A stretch of 64,000 nt of DNA, taken from contig CAWDHW010000016.1 in NCBI GenBank assembly GCA_963802205.1, positions 111,050 through 175,049 on the forward strand, given 5' to 3'. Shown here one piece after another: positions 52,908 through 61,551 of the stretch. The stretch is from DYRB01 sp963802205 (GTDB lineage: Bacteria; Pseudomonadota; Gammaproteobacteria; Chromatiales; Chromatiaceae). The position numbers and the translations under genes were made by a program. The first letter of the stretch is position 1. The number at the start of each line of letters is the position of its first letter. The notes under the pieces are model-generated. The model saw only the letters and a program-made list of their open reading frames with translations, was not told where the DNA came from and ran no database searches.

Positions 52908-54371
52908 TCAGGTCCCGCAGAACGTCTGACGCACGACCTCGTGTGGCTCGGGTGGACACCGATACGGCAGGTTGTCGGGGCGTTCCTCCCAGGGCGATGT
53001 CAGGACTCGCAGCAATTCATCGAGCGGATCGAGATCCCCGCCGACCGCCGCCGCGAGCGCCGCCTCGACACGGTGATTCCTGGGGATGACCGCGGGATTC
53101 GCCCGCCGCATCTCCGCCGCCCGTGCGGCCGGTTCCACCGCCCCGTGCGCGAGACGTGCGCGCCAGCGGCCGAGCCACTGTTCGGCGGCGTTACTCTTGC
53201 GGAGCTCCGTCCGGACTGTGCCGTCCGCTCCTTCAGCCGCGTCGCACAGGGCCCGGAAGGTATTGGTGAAATCGGCGCTGACGTCGGCCATCGCCTGCAA
53301 CAGGGCGCTGATGAGATCGGCATCGTCGGGGTGCGCGCCCGGCAGCCCCAGCTTGGCACGAAAGCGGTCGAGATAGGCCCGCTCGAAGCGCTCGGGAAAG
53401 GCATCGATCACCGCCTGGGCCTCTTCGACGGCCTTGTCCCGATCCTCGTCAAGCAACGGGAGCAGACACTGGGCCAGGCGGGAGAGGTTCCACTGGGCGA
53501 TGCGCGGCTGATTACCGTAGGCATAACGCCCTCCGCGGTCAATCGAGCTGTAGACCGTGGCCGGGTGGTAACTGTCCATGAAGGCGCATGGGCCGTAGTC
53601 GATCGTCTCGCCGGCGACAGACATGTTGTCGGTGTTCATGACGCCGTGGATGAACCCGACGCCGAGCCATTGGGCAATGAGGCTGGCTTGCCGGGCGATG
53701 ACGGCATCCAGCAGCGCCCGGTAAGGTCGCTGGTCGGCGGCGACCTCCGGGTAATGCCGGGCGATGACGTAGTCCGCAAGCAGCCTGACGGCCTCGATGT
53801 CCCGGCGCGCGGAGAAATACTCGAAGGTCCCGATACGCACATGGCTGCGCGCAACGCGGGTCAGCACGGCCCCCGGAAGCTCGGTCTCGCGGTAGATGGG
53901 CTCGCCGGTCGCCACCGCGGCAAGCGAGCGCGTGGTCGGGATGCCAAGCGCGTGCATACCCTCGCTGATGACGTACTCCCGCAGTACCGGTCCGAGCCCC
54001 GCCCGCCCGTCGCCGGCACGGGAAAAGGGCGTACGCCCAGAGCCCTTGAGCTGAATATCGAAGCGCTCGCCCCGTGGATCGAGGACCTCGCCCAGAAGGA
54101 TCGCCCGTCCGTCGCCGAGCTGCGGGACGAAGCCCCCGAACTGGTGGCCGGCGTAGGCCATGGCGAGCGGTTCCGCCCCGTCTGGAACGGCGTTTCCCGC
54201 AAGCACCGCGAGCCCTTCCGGCGAGCGCAACCAATCCCGATCAAGCCCGAGCTCGACGGCGAGGGCCAGGTTGAGCTTCACCAGCCGCGGTTCTGCCACT
54301 GCCGCCGGGGATTGCCGGGCATAGAAGCGCGACGGCAGGCGCGCGTAGGTGTTGTCGAAGACAATAGTCAT
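52908..54371 (-). CDS. selO: protein adenylyltransferase SelO (YdiU)
   Basis: A 487-residue SelO pseudokinase. Conserved parts are AMAYAGHQFGGFVPQLGDGRAILLGE, FDIQLKGSGRTPFSRAGDGRA, LREYVISEGMHALGIPTTRSL, VGFIHGVMNTDNMSVAGETIDYGPCAFMD and the C-terminal NLPYRCPPEP segment. SelO transfers AMP from ATP onto Ser, Thr or Tyr of redox proteins. The final residues are FCGT, with Cys where selenoprotein members carry selenocysteine. Length is normal. It is convergent with the GDPD gene and divergent from cusB. Confidence 0.95.
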   Translation of the reverse strand: MTIVFDNTYARLPSRFYARQSPAAVAEPRLVKLNLALAVELGLDRDWLRSPEGLAVLAGNAVPDGAEPLAMAYAGHQFGGFVPQLGDGRAILLGEVLDPRGERFDIQLKGSGRTPFSRAGDGRAGLGPVLREYVISEGMHALGIPTTRSLAAVATGEPIYRETELPGAVLTRVARSHVRIGTFEYFSARRDIEAVRLLADYVIARHYPEVAADQRPYRALLDAVIARQASLIAQWLGVGFIHGVMNTDNMSVAGETIDYGPCAFMDSYHPATVYSSIDRGGRYAYGNQPRIAQWNLSRLAQCLLPLLDEDRDKAVEEAQAVIDAFPERFERAYLDRFRAKLGLPGAHPDDADLISALLQAMADVSADFTNTFRALCDAAEGADGTVRTELRKSNAAEQWLGRWRARLAHGAVEPAARAAEMRRANPAVIPRNHRVEAALAAAVGGDLDPLDELLRVLTSPWEERPDNLPYRCPPEPHEVVRQTFCGT

Positions 54372-54527
54372 CCCAGCTTCCCCTTAGGTGCCAAGTTGTA
54401 GAGTTTGGGCCGCTTTTGCTCAGACCAAACACTTCGAGATCCGCGGACCAACCCCTGAGATTGTGGTCCAGCCGCTACGGTGAAATGCCGTATCCTTTCG
54501 TCATCGTGCCCCAGTCCCCGACGACTC

Positions 54528-56246
54528 ATGAATATCAAAGCACCGTTGGTTCTTGGTCTGTGCCTGCTCGCGGTCGCCGGTGGATACTGGCTCGCCCGGC
54601 AGCAGGCCGGTCACGTCCCCGTCCCACCTGAGCACAGTCACGGCGCCGCGTCTGGGGACGAGGCCGAGGCCCAGGTCTACCAGTGCCCCATGCACCCCTG
54701 GATCAGGTCCGACAAGGCTGGGGACCGCTGCACCATCTGCGGCATGGAACTGGTTGCGGCCAGCGGCGGTGCTGGCGGCGGCTATGGCGCGACCGAGGTG
54801 GATCCCAATCTGGTGACGCTCACCGCCGCCCAGGCCGTCGTGACCGGGGTCCAGACCGCGGAGGTCAAGCGCGGTTCGGTCACCCGCACCCTGAGGGTCA
54901 GCGGCGTGATCGACGACGACGACACCCGCCACCGCATCCTCTCCGCTCGGGTGCCGGGCCGCATCGAGAAGCTCCAGGTCAACTATGTCGGTGCCGAGGT
55001 CGAGGCCGGGGCCCCCCTGGCGACGATCTACAGCCCCGAGATGCTCACCGCCCAGCGCCAGTATCTCGAGCGGGTCAAGGCCGGAGCCATCGCCACCTCC
55101 CAGGCCGACCGTGCCGCCGCCCGCGAGCGGCTGCTGGAACTTGGCCTGACCGAGGAGGAGATCGGCATACTGGACAAGACCCTCAAGCCCACCGCCATGG
55201 TCAATGTCCGCACCCCCATGTCCGGTACCGTGGTCTCCCGTAACGTCTACGAGGGCCAGTACGTCAAGACCAACGACCGGCTGTTCGAGATCGCCGATTT
55301 CTCCCGGATGTGGTTCGTGTTCGACGCCTACGAGCCAGACCTCGCCTGGCTCAAGCCCGGCCAGGCGGTGGAGGTTTCGGTGCCTTCCCTGCCCGGGCAG
55401 GTGCTGACCGCCCCCATCAGCTTCATCGACCCCAATCTGAACGAGATGTCGCGCACGGCGCGGGTGCGGGTCACCCTGGAGAATCCCGACCGCCGTATGC
55501 TGCACCGCCAGACCGCCCAGGCCCTGGTGGTTGGGACCGGGCCCGAGACCCTCCTGGTCCCGCGTAGCGCCGTGCTTCAACATGGCGGCAAGCCTGTGGT
55601 CTACGTCGACCAGGGGGGCCAAGGTTATCGCGCCCAGGAGATCCAACTCGGCCGAGTGGGCGACACCCAGGCGGAGGTCTTGAGCGGCCTCAAGGAGGGC
55701 GACCTGGTCGCCACCCAAGCCGCCCTGATCCTCGACAGTCAGGCACAGCTCGCCCATGCCGCCGCGGGCGCCTCGGGCCACGACCACGGCCAGGGCCCCG
55801 CCAAGGTCCCGGCCGGGATCCCGCCCCACGACGAGGCCGTCTATGGCCTGCTCAAGACCCTGGTCTTCGCCGCCGCCGATGCCGCGGAGGCGCTCGCTTC
55901 AGACGACCTGCCTGGGTATCGGAGGACCCTCCCGGCGCTCCGCGATGCCCAGGCGGCCTATCTCGCAGGCGTTACCCCGGCGGCCCGCGACCGGCTGGGA
56001 GAGGTCACCGGCAAGCTCGCCGATGGGCCCGACCTGGACGCCGCGCGCCGTGCCTTCGAGCCCTTCAGTACCGCCGTGGCCGACCTGGCCCGCGGCGAGC
56101 ATGTCCACCACCGGGAGGGGATCACCATCTTCCAGTGCCCCATGACCCAGGTCCTTGGCACCGGTCGTTGGCTGTCGCGGTCGAATCAACTGCGCAACCC
56201 ATTCTTCGGGTCCGCCATGCTTGACTGCGGGGATGAGGTCGAATGA
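54528..56246 (+). CDS. cusB: CusB-like RND copper/silver efflux adaptor with N- and C-terminal metal-binding domains
   Basis: A 572-residue membrane-fusion protein. After an N-terminal signal anchor a short heavy-metal-binding domain has YQCPMHPWIRSDKAGDRCTICGMEL near residues 46-70. Then the HlyD-type barrel and hairpin (VPGRIEKLQVNYVGAEVEAGAPL, TPMSGTVVSRNVYEGQYVK) follow. The C-terminus carries a DUF3347-like segment with FQCPMTQVLGTGRWLS and MLDCGDE, perhaps a second copper site. The ATG at 54528 is preferred; the frame upstream lacks signal features. The gene overlaps cusA by four bases. No CusC-type outer-membrane gene follows. Confidence 0.92.
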   Translation: MNIKAPLVLGLCLLAVAGGYWLARQQAGHVPVPPEHSHGAASGDEAEAQVYQCPMHPWIRSDKAGDRCTICGMELVAASGGAGGGYGATEVDPNLVTLTAAQAVVTGVQTAEVKRGSVTRTLRVSGVIDDDDTRHRILSARVPGRIEKLQVNYVGAEVEAGAPLATIYSPEMLTAQRQYLERVKAGAIATSQADRAAARERLLELGLTEEEIGILDKTLKPTAMVNVRTPMSGTVVSRNVYEGQYVKTNDRLFEIADFSRMWFVFDAYEPDLAWLKPGQAVEVSVPSLPGQVLTAPISFIDPNLNEMSRTARVRVTLENPDRRMLHRQTAQALVVGTGPETLLVPRSAVLQHGGKPVVYVDQGGQGYRAQEIQLGRVGDTQAEVLSGLKEGDLVATQAALILDSQAQLAHAAAGASGHDHGQGPAKVPAGIPPHDEAVYGLLKTLVFAAADAAEALASDDLPGYRRTLPALRDAQAAYLAGVTPAARDRLGEVTGKLADGPDLDAARRAFEPFSTAVADLARGEHVHHREGITIFQCPMTQVLGTGRWLSRSNQLRNPFFGSAMLDCGDEVE

Positions 56247-59200
56247 TCGACCGCCTCATCCATTGGTCCCTGCACAACCGCTTCCTGGTCCTGAGCGGCT
56301 TCGTGGCCCTGTGCGCCTGGGGCCTGTTCGCCCTCCAGCGCATCCCCATCGATGCCATCCCGGACCTGTCGGAGAACCAGGTCATCGTCTATGCCGACTG
56401 GCCGGGGCGCTCGCCCCAGGAGGTGGAGGACCAGATCACCTATCCCCTGTCCGTGTCCTTGCAGGGCCTGGCCGGGGTCAAGACGGTGCGGGCCAGCTCC
56501 ATGTTCGGCTTCTCCTTCCTGACGGTGATCTTCGAGGACAAGATCGACGTCTACTTCGCCCGCACCCGGGTCCTGGAGCGGCTGAATTCACTGGGCAGCC
56601 TGCTCCCGGAGGGGGTGGTTGCGCGCCTCGGCCCCGACGCCACGGGGCTTGGCTGGGTCTATCAGTACTACCTCAAAGACCAGTCCGGCACTCAGGACCT
56701 GGGCTCGCTGCGCACCCTGCAAGACACCTTCATCCGCTATCAGCTCGCCGCCGTGCCCGGGGTGGCCGAGGTCGCCAGCATCGGCGGCTTCGTGCGCCAG
56801 TATCAGATCGAGGTCTCCTCGCTGATGCTCAAGCTGCACGGCACCACCCTCGGCGAGGTCCTGGATGCCGTCGGCAAGGCCAATCTCAACGTCGGCGGCA
56901 AGACCGTCGAGGAGAACGGCGCCGAGTTTATCGTGCGCGGTGTCGGCCTGGTGCAGGGCGCCGCCGACCTGGAGTCCATCCCGGTGATGCCCCACAGCGG
57001 CACGCCGCTGTATCTGCGCGATGTCGCGACCATCCGCATCGGCGGCGACTTCCGTCGCGGGGCACTGGACGTGGACGGGCGGGAGGTGGTCGGCGGCATC
57101 GTGGTCATGCGTTATGGCGAGAACGCCTACCGCGTCATCCAGGACGTCAAGGCCCGGCTTGCCAGCCTGGCCCCGGGCCTGCCGCAAGGCGTCAGCGTGG
57201 TCGCCTTCTACGACCGCAGCGACCTGATCGAGCGGGCCATCGCCACGCTGAAGGACGCCCTCACCGAGGAGGTCATCCTGGTGACGCTGATGCACATCCT
57301 CTTCCTGTTCCACTTCCGCAGCATCCTGATCGTCACACTGCCCCTGCCGGCCTCCATCCTGATCTCCTTCATCCTGATGGACCAGTTCGGCATCCCCTCC
57401 AACATCATGTCGCTCACCGGCATCGCCATCTCCATCGGCGTCCTGGTGGATGCGGGCATCGTCATGACGGAGAACGTCATCCGCCACTGCGAACGCGCCG
57501 AGGACCGCCTTGGGCGGCGGCTCACCGCCGCCGAGACCTTCGACCAGACCCTCACCGCCGCCACCCAGGTCGGCCGACCCATGTTCTTCTCCATGATGGT
57601 GATCATCTTCGCCTTCGTGCCGGTGTTTCTACTCACCGGGCAGGAGGGCAAGCTGTTCCATCCGCTTGCCTATACAAAGACCTTCGCCCTGATCGGTGCC
57701 ACGTTGCTTGCGGTGACCGCCGTGCCGGTCTTCGCCACCCTGCTGGTGCGCGGGCCCTTCAAGCCGGAGTCCGAAAACTGGCTGATGAAGTCCCTCCTGC
57801 TGGTCTATGAACCCGTGCTCGACTGGGCCCTGGGGCACCGTAAGTCCGTGCTGGGGCTGGCGGCGACGCTGCTGGCCGCCTGCCTGGTGATCGCCTTCGG
57901 CCTGCCGCGCCCGGTCAACGCCCTGCTCCCCGAGACCCTGGCGCGGCATACCCAGGGGTTCGGCAGCGAGTTCATGCCCACCCTCGAAGAAGGCTCGCTG
58001 CTGTTCATGCCCGTGCTGCTGCCTGCCACGTCGCTGACCGAGGTCAAGCGCATCATGGCCTGGCAGGACCGCGTCATGAGCACCCACCCGGCGGTGGCAT
58101 CGGTGGCCGGCAAGCTCGGCCGCGCCGACAGTGCCACGGACCCGGCCCCGGTGGAGATGATCGAGACGACCATCATGCTCAAGCCCCAGGCGGACTGGCC
58201 GCCGGGGACCACCAAGGCGTCCATCGTCGCGGACCTCTCGGAACGGCTGATGAACGTGCCGGGCTATGTGCCGGGCTTTCTCCAGCCCATCGAGAACCGC
58301 ATTCTGATGACCAGTACCGGCATCCGTGCCCAGGTCGGGGTCAAGATCTTCGGGGACGACCTCGATGCCCTCCAGGCCAAGGCCTTCGAGGTCGAGCGGG
58401 TGATCAATCGGGTGCAGGGGGCCACCGGGGTCGCCCCCTCCCGGGTGCAGGGCAAGCCCTATCTGGAGATTCAGGTCCGCCGCGAGCTGCTGGGACGCTA
58501 TGGGCTGAGCGTCCAGGACGTCCTCCGCCAGGTGGAGGCGGGGATCGGCGGGACCACCGTCGGCACCACCATCAAGGGGCGCGAGCGCTGGCCCATCCAG
58601 GTGCGCCTGGAGCAGGCCGACCGCGGCGACATCGACCGCCTCGGCGAGATACCGGTGTTCACCCCCTCCGGGGCCACGATCCAATTGCGCCAGGTGGCGG
58701 ACCTCAAGCGCACCGTCGGCCCCAACGAGATCCAGAGCGAGAACGGGCGGCTGCGGGTCTTCGTCCAGGCCAATGTCCGCGACCGGGACCTGGGTGGCTT
58801 CGTGTCGGACATCAAAGAGCGCATCGCCGCCGAGGTCACCCTGGCCCCGGGTCAGACCATCGAATACTCGGGCCAGTACGAGCACCAGTTGCGCGCCCGG
58901 CAGACCCTGCTCTACGTCTTTCCCGCGGTCATCCTGATCATCTTCGCGACCCTCGTCATGACCTTCCGCTCCGTCGGCGAGGCGACCCACGTCCTGCTCG
59001 CGGTCCCCTTTGCCCTCACCGGCGGGGTCCTCTTGCAGGCCTGGATGGGCTTCAACTTCAGCGTCGCGGTCTGGGTCGGCTACATCGCCCTCTTCGGCAC
59101 CGCCATCCAGACCGGGGTGATCATGGTCACCTACCTGGAGGAGGCGGTGGTGGCCAAGCGCAAGGGCCTGGGCCGGGAACTGACCCGGGAGGAGCTGACC

Positions 59201-59461
59201 GAGGCGGTCAAGGCCGGGGCCCGGCTGCGGCTGCGCCCCAAGGTCATGACCGTGGCCACCACCATCGCCTCGCTCACCCCCATCTTCTGGCTCGACCGCA
59301 CCGGGGTGGAGATCATGCAGCCGCTCGCCACGCCTGTGGTCGGGGGCATGATCTCCAGCCTCATCCACATCCTGATCGTCACGCCGGTGATCTTTGCCTG
59401 GCTGCGGGAGCGCAGGCTCGGCCTGGCCGGGACAGCCCAGGCCGGGGATGCTAGCATGTGA
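56243..59461 (+). CDS. cusA: CusA/CzcA heavy-metal RND efflux pump
   Basis: A 1072-residue RND transporter with 12 helices in two halves. It begins MIDRLIHWSLHNRFLVLSGF and has family segments QRIPIDAIPDLSENQVIVYADW, GIAISIGVLVDAGIVMTENVIRH near residue 400 and ATTIASLTPIFWLDRTGVEIMQPLATP near the end. Methionines in the periplasmic cleft (FGSEFMPTLEEGSLLFMP) match Cu/Ag pumps. With CusB it exports copper or silver from periplasm to outside. Length and order are normal. Confidence 0.95.
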   Translation: MIDRLIHWSLHNRFLVLSGFVALCAWGLFALQRIPIDAIPDLSENQVIVYADWPGRSPQEVEDQITYPLSVSLQGLAGVKTVRASSMFGFSFLTVIFEDKIDVYFARTRVLERLNSLGSLLPEGVVARLGPDATGLGWVYQYYLKDQSGTQDLGSLRTLQDTFIRYQLAAVPGVAEVASIGGFVRQYQIEVSSLMLKLHGTTLGEVLDAVGKANLNVGGKTVEENGAEFIVRGVGLVQGAADLESIPVMPHSGTPLYLRDVATIRIGGDFRRGALDVDGREVVGGIVVMRYGENAYRVIQDVKARLASLAPGLPQGVSVVAFYDRSDLIERAIATLKDALTEEVILVTLMHILFLFHFRSILIVTLPLPASILISFILMDQFGIPSNIMSLTGIAISIGVLVDAGIVMTENVIRHCERAEDRLGRRLTAAETFDQTLTAATQVGRPMFFSMMVIIFAFVPVFLLTGQEGKLFHPLAYTKTFALIGATLLAVTAVPVFATLLVRGPFKPESENWLMKSLLLVYEPVLDWALGHRKSVLGLAATLLAACLVIAFGLPRPVNALLPETLARHTQGFGSEFMPTLEEGSLLFMPVLLPATSLTEVKRIMAWQDRVMSTHPAVASVAGKLGRADSATDPAPVEMIETTIMLKPQADWPPGTTKASIVADLSERLMNVPGYVPGFLQPIENRILMTSTGIRAQVGVKIFGDDLDALQAKAFEVERVINRVQGATGVAPSRVQGKPYLEIQVRRELLGRYGLSVQDVLRQVEAGIGGTTVGTTIKGRERWPIQVRLEQADRGDIDRLGEIPVFTPSGATIQLRQVADLKRTVGPNEIQSENGRLRVFVQANVRDRDLGGFVSDIKERIAAEVTLAPGQTIEYSGQYEHQLRARQTLLYVFPAVILIIFATLVMTFRSVGEATHVLLAVPFALTGGVLLQAWMGFNFSVAVWVGYIALFGTAIQTGVIMVTYLEEAVVAKRKGLGRELTREELTEAVKAGARLRLRPKVMTVATTIASLTPIFWLDRTGVEIMQPLATPVVGGMISSLIHILIVTPVIFAWLRERRLGLAGTAQAGDASM

Positions 59462-59512
59462 CAGCACCGTCGGCGCTGACGGTCGCCGATGTTTCCAACA
59501 ACCGGGGGCGGC

Positions 59513-59746
59513 ATGCCAAGTCTCAGTGTCAGAAGGCTTGACCACGAAACCTACGAGCAACTGCGGGTCCGGGCGGAGCGTGGGGGCGTGTCCATGGAGG
59601 AAGAGGCCCGACGCATCCTCAAGCGTGCCCTGGCGGCCCCTGATCGCCTCGGCGATCTGGCCACCGAATTGTTCGGCCCGGACCACGGCGTGATCCTGGA
59701 CCTGCCGGTGCGCGCCCCCCACGAACCGGTCAGGTTCGACCCTTGA
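59513..59746 (+). CDS. FitA-type ribbon-helix-helix antitoxin
   Basis: A 77-residue protein with PSLSVRRLDHETYEQLRVRAERGGVSMEEEARRILKRAL, the typical FitA/VapB ribbon-helix-helix DNA-binding start, and a C-terminal toxin-binding tail. Its stop overlaps a TTG that begins a PIN-domain fragment, so it was once part of a toxin-antitoxin pair. Intact as an ORF, but the toxin is gone. Confidence 0.82.
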   Translation: MPSLSVRRLDHETYEQLRVRAERGGVSMEEEARRILKRALAAPDRLGDLATELFGPDHGVILDLPVRAPHEPVRFDP

Positions 59747-59820
59747 TCCTGCTGGATACCAACGTCGTCTCGGCCGCCATGGCGCCGATTCCGCCGGGCG
59801 CCGTCCTGGGTCGCCACCTC
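59743..59820 (+). pseudogene. truncated VapC/FitB-type PIN toxin
   Basis: Starting at TTG 59743 the frame reads ILLDTNVVSAAM, the signature first strand of PIN toxins, then APIPPGAVLGRHL, after which similarity stops. About 25 codons remain of an expected 130. The toxin has been removed, probably by the rearrangement that joined this locus to the Uma2 fragment. Confidence 0.7.
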
Positions 59821-59857
59821 AGACGGGGTCTTGGGTCGCTGCCAAGGGGCGCGGGGG

Positions 59858-59962
59858 TCAGGCGTTCGGGTCACCCTGCAGCAGCCGCTTGAGGCGCTCG
59901 ATCTCGGCCAGGGCTTGCTCCTTCTCGGCCCGCTCGCGCTGCTTCTCAGACCGCGACGCCGG
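59858..59962 (-). pseudogene. C-terminal fragment of a Uma2-type (DUF820) nuclease
   Basis: On the minus strand the sequence reads EKQRERAEKEQALAEIERLK followed by RLLQGDPNA and a stop at 59858-59860. This charged coiled coil is the usual tail of Uma2/DUF820 endonuclease-fold proteins. The catalytic domain is missing, as the segment abuts attC-like sequence. Moderate confidence since coiled coils are not specific. Confidence 0.5.
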
Positions 59963-59969
59963 GGTTACA

Positions 59970-60013
59970 CAAAAAGCTCGTGTCGCGCCTCGCTTTTGAG
60001 CCCGTTGTTAGGA
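59970..60013. repeat. partial attC-like recombination site
   Basis: CAAAAAGC and GCTTTTG can pair, and the right end is the core-like GTTAGGA at 60007-60013. It looks like the half of an integron attC next to the cleavage point. Confidence 0.4.
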
Positions 60014-60015
60014 AA

Positions 60016-60321
60016 TTGGGCGCCGAGACTAGGGCATGGACTGATGCAGCCGCCCGAGGCGAGACGCATTGGGTTTGCTCTGACTGCGGAGCGAGCTTCT
60101 CCGCAGGGATGCCGGATGTGTGCACCTATGGGCACCAGCGGTGCACCGATCTGCTGGCGCGAGATAAGGCCAGGGCGGCGCTTTCTTCTTTGGCCTACTT
60201 TGTGCATGAGCCGCCGCCGAAGCGCGCAGCGCGAAGGGTACCCACCAGCACCGCTGGTGGGCGGTCGGCTCGATGCACTTGTAAGCAGGCATTATTCGCG
60301 CCAATGGCCTGGTTGATCTAA
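60016..60321 (+). CDS. possible cassette ORF with a four-cysteine zinc-ribbon
   Basis: A 101-codon frame starting at TTG right after the GTTAGGA core, the usual place for a cassette ORF. It contains THWVCSDCGASFSAGMPDVCTYGHQRC, with CxxC and CxxxxxxC spacing fitting a zinc knuckle, then ARDKARAALSS. The last 35 residues run through the attC-like palindrome at 60193-60290 and into the GNAT gene. It could be chance coding. Low to moderate confidence. Confidence 0.32.
   Translation: MGAETRAWTDAAARGETHWVCSDCGASFSAGMPDVCTYGHQRCTDLLARDKARAALSSLAYFVHEPPPKRAARRVPTSTAGGRSARCTCKQALFAPMAWLI
60193..60290. repeat. attC-like imperfect palindrome
   Basis: GCCTACTTTGTGCATGAGCCGCCG-type left arm (60193 onward) is matched by the right arm ending CGGTCGGCTCGATGCACTTG...GCAGGC at 60290, with single unpaired bases as in attC stems. 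The centre holds a perfect hairpin CCCACCAGC-ACC-GCTGGTGGG (60241-60261). It sits immediately downstream of the GNAT gene, where a cassette recombination site belongs. The terminal core triplets are not canonical. Confidence 0.5.
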
Positions 60322-60840
60322 CGTCTTTGCACACTTCACCGTTCCGTGAACAGAGCCAAGAATGTTGGGTTGCAACTCTTGAACCATCCACGCCTCCTCA
60401 TGCTCGGTTGGTATTGGATAGGGGGTGTTGAGACCGAAAACGCCCGCAGGTTTGAAGCCGCACCTACGGTAGAACTTCGGGTGCCCGAGAACGAAGACCA
60501 GTTCGACTCCTGACCTCGTTAGGCGCGCCAACCCCTCGCTCACCAACAATTGGCCGATACCCCTTCCCTGATGCAATCGCGATACGCCCAAGGGCGCCAG
60601 AATCTGCGCGCTAACAGATCGAGATGCGCCTTGAACACGCACTGAGGTGAACAGTACATGGCCAACGATCGCTCCCTGCACTTCTGCCACGAAGGAGAAA
60701 AGCGGGATAGCTGATTCGTCCGCGAGCAGTCCGACGACCAACTCGGCAATCTCCTCTCCTTGCCGTCCGCCGAATGCGCTCTTGTGGACCCCCAGAATTC
60801 CCACTAGATCTGCGTCCTCGGCACGTCTGATAGTCACCAT
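60292..60840 (-). CDS. GNAT-family N-acetyltransferase (YhbS-like), integron cassette gene
   Basis: A 182-residue GNAT protein: VTIRRAEDADLVGILGVHKSAF at the N-terminus, acetyl-CoA loop ILAPLGVSRLHQGRGIGQLLV (Q-x-x-G-x-G) near residue 97, and LGHPKFYRRCGFKPAG. The ending GTVKCAKTLDQPGHWRE matches the family end, so it is full length. Substrate unknown. It is flanked by attC-like sequence on both sides and is less GC-rich than the neighbouring chromosome, consistent with a captured cassette. Confidence 0.85.
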   Translation of the reverse strand: MVTIRRAEDADLVGILGVHKSAFGGRQGEEIAELVVGLLADESAIPLFSFVAEVQGAIVGHVLFTSVRVQGASRSVSAQILAPLGVSRLHQGRGIGQLLVSEGLARLTRSGVELVFVLGHPKFYRRCGFKPAGVFGLNTPYPIPTEHEEAWMVQELQPNILGSVHGTVKCAKTLDQPGHWRE

Positions 60841-60869
60841 CCGACGTCCTGATGCCTGCTAATGTTTGA

Positions 60870-60876
60870 GTTAGGC
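60870..60876 (-). other. cassette core site GCCTAAC at the end of the VOC gene
   Basis: The minus strand reads GCCTAAC, the attC inverse-core consensus, and includes the stop codon of the VOC gene. A normal attC stem does not follow; the GNAT start lies 30 bases further on, so this site is shortened. Confidence 0.5.
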
Positions 60877-61239
60877 ATCGGGCTGGTGGCAGACGGCTTC
60901 GACGTTGTGCTCATCCGGGCCGATGACGAAAGCGCCATAGTAGTTGGGGTGATAGTGCGGACGTAGGCCAGGGGCACCATTGTCTTTGCCTCCAGCTTCA
61001 AGTGCGGCGCGATAGAAGTCTTGGACCTGCTTACGGTTCTCGGCGGTAAACGCAATGTGCAACGGAGCGGGCTTGGTAGAGCTTTGATACAGCCAGAGCG
61101 CTGGCTTGCCACTTGGACCAATGCCGATTCCGTACTCACCCTCCATAACGGTGCCTATGCCAAGTGGCTGGAGAGCTTGAAGGAAGAATGCTTTGCTCGC
61201 CGCATAGTCGGTTACGCCGAAGCCAAGGTGATCAAACAT
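60871..61239 (-). CDS. VOC/glyoxalase-bleomycin-resistance family protein, integron cassette gene
   Basis: A 122-residue single VOC domain: MFDHLGFGVTDYAASKAFF, LWLYQ, PAPLHIAFTAENRKQVQDFYRAAL and HPNYYGAFVIGPDEHNVEAVCH with His and Glu of a possible metal site. Related proteins include thiol transferases and antibiotic-binding proteins; the specific role is unknown. Its stop codon lies inside a GCCTAAC core site and a full attC lies 40 bases upstream of its start, so it is a cassette gene. Confidence 0.87.
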   Translation of the reverse strand: MFDHLGFGVTDYAASKAFFLQALQPLGIGTVMEGEYGIGIGPSGKPALWLYQSSTKPAPLHIAFTAENRKQVQDFYRAALEAGGKDNGAPGLRPHYHPNYYGAFVIGPDEHNVEAVCHQPDA

Positions 61240-61279
61240 GAGACTCTCCTTGTGACAGGGTGGGGGGAGGGATTCCGAT

Positions 61280-61389
61280 GCCTAACGTTACGCCTAGCCG
61301 GCCCAAAACCACGCCGGCACGGGCTGGAAGTCTAACAGCACTGAACTCGGAGCGTGGTTTTGGGGCGGCGCTGAGGCGGTTGTTAGGTG
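61280..61389. repeat. integron attC site
   Basis: 110 bp bounded by GCCTAAC (61280-61286) and GTTAGGT (61383-61389), the RYYYAAC and GTTRRRY core sites. Inside, CCCAAAACCACGC (61302-61314) is the perfect complement of GCGTGGTTTTGGG (61352-61364), and GCCTAGC pairs with GCTGAGGC with an unpaired base. This is a canonical attC architecture. No integrase gene is in the window. Confidence 0.82.
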
Positions 61390-61551
61390 ATCCCTATTTC
61401 CCGCAAGCAAGACAGGACATCGAAGGTTTCCCAGGAAAGGCACAAGTCAAGACCTGACCCCACTCTTCGTTAGCAGGATCGCGACTATGAGATCCGCGAG
61501 TCATGAATGAATGAAAACGCCCTACTGGGCTTGAGAATTCTAGCGGGATGT

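Noticed and set aside
56155..57810. 551-codon plus-strand frame inside cusA
   Set aside because: Out of frame with cusA, Arg/Pro/His-rich, no recognised domain; a coding shadow.
60314..60320. GTTAGAT (minus strand) as an attC core site inside the GNAT gene
   Set aside because: It lies within the normal C-terminal coding sequence of the GNAT family, so it is a chance match.
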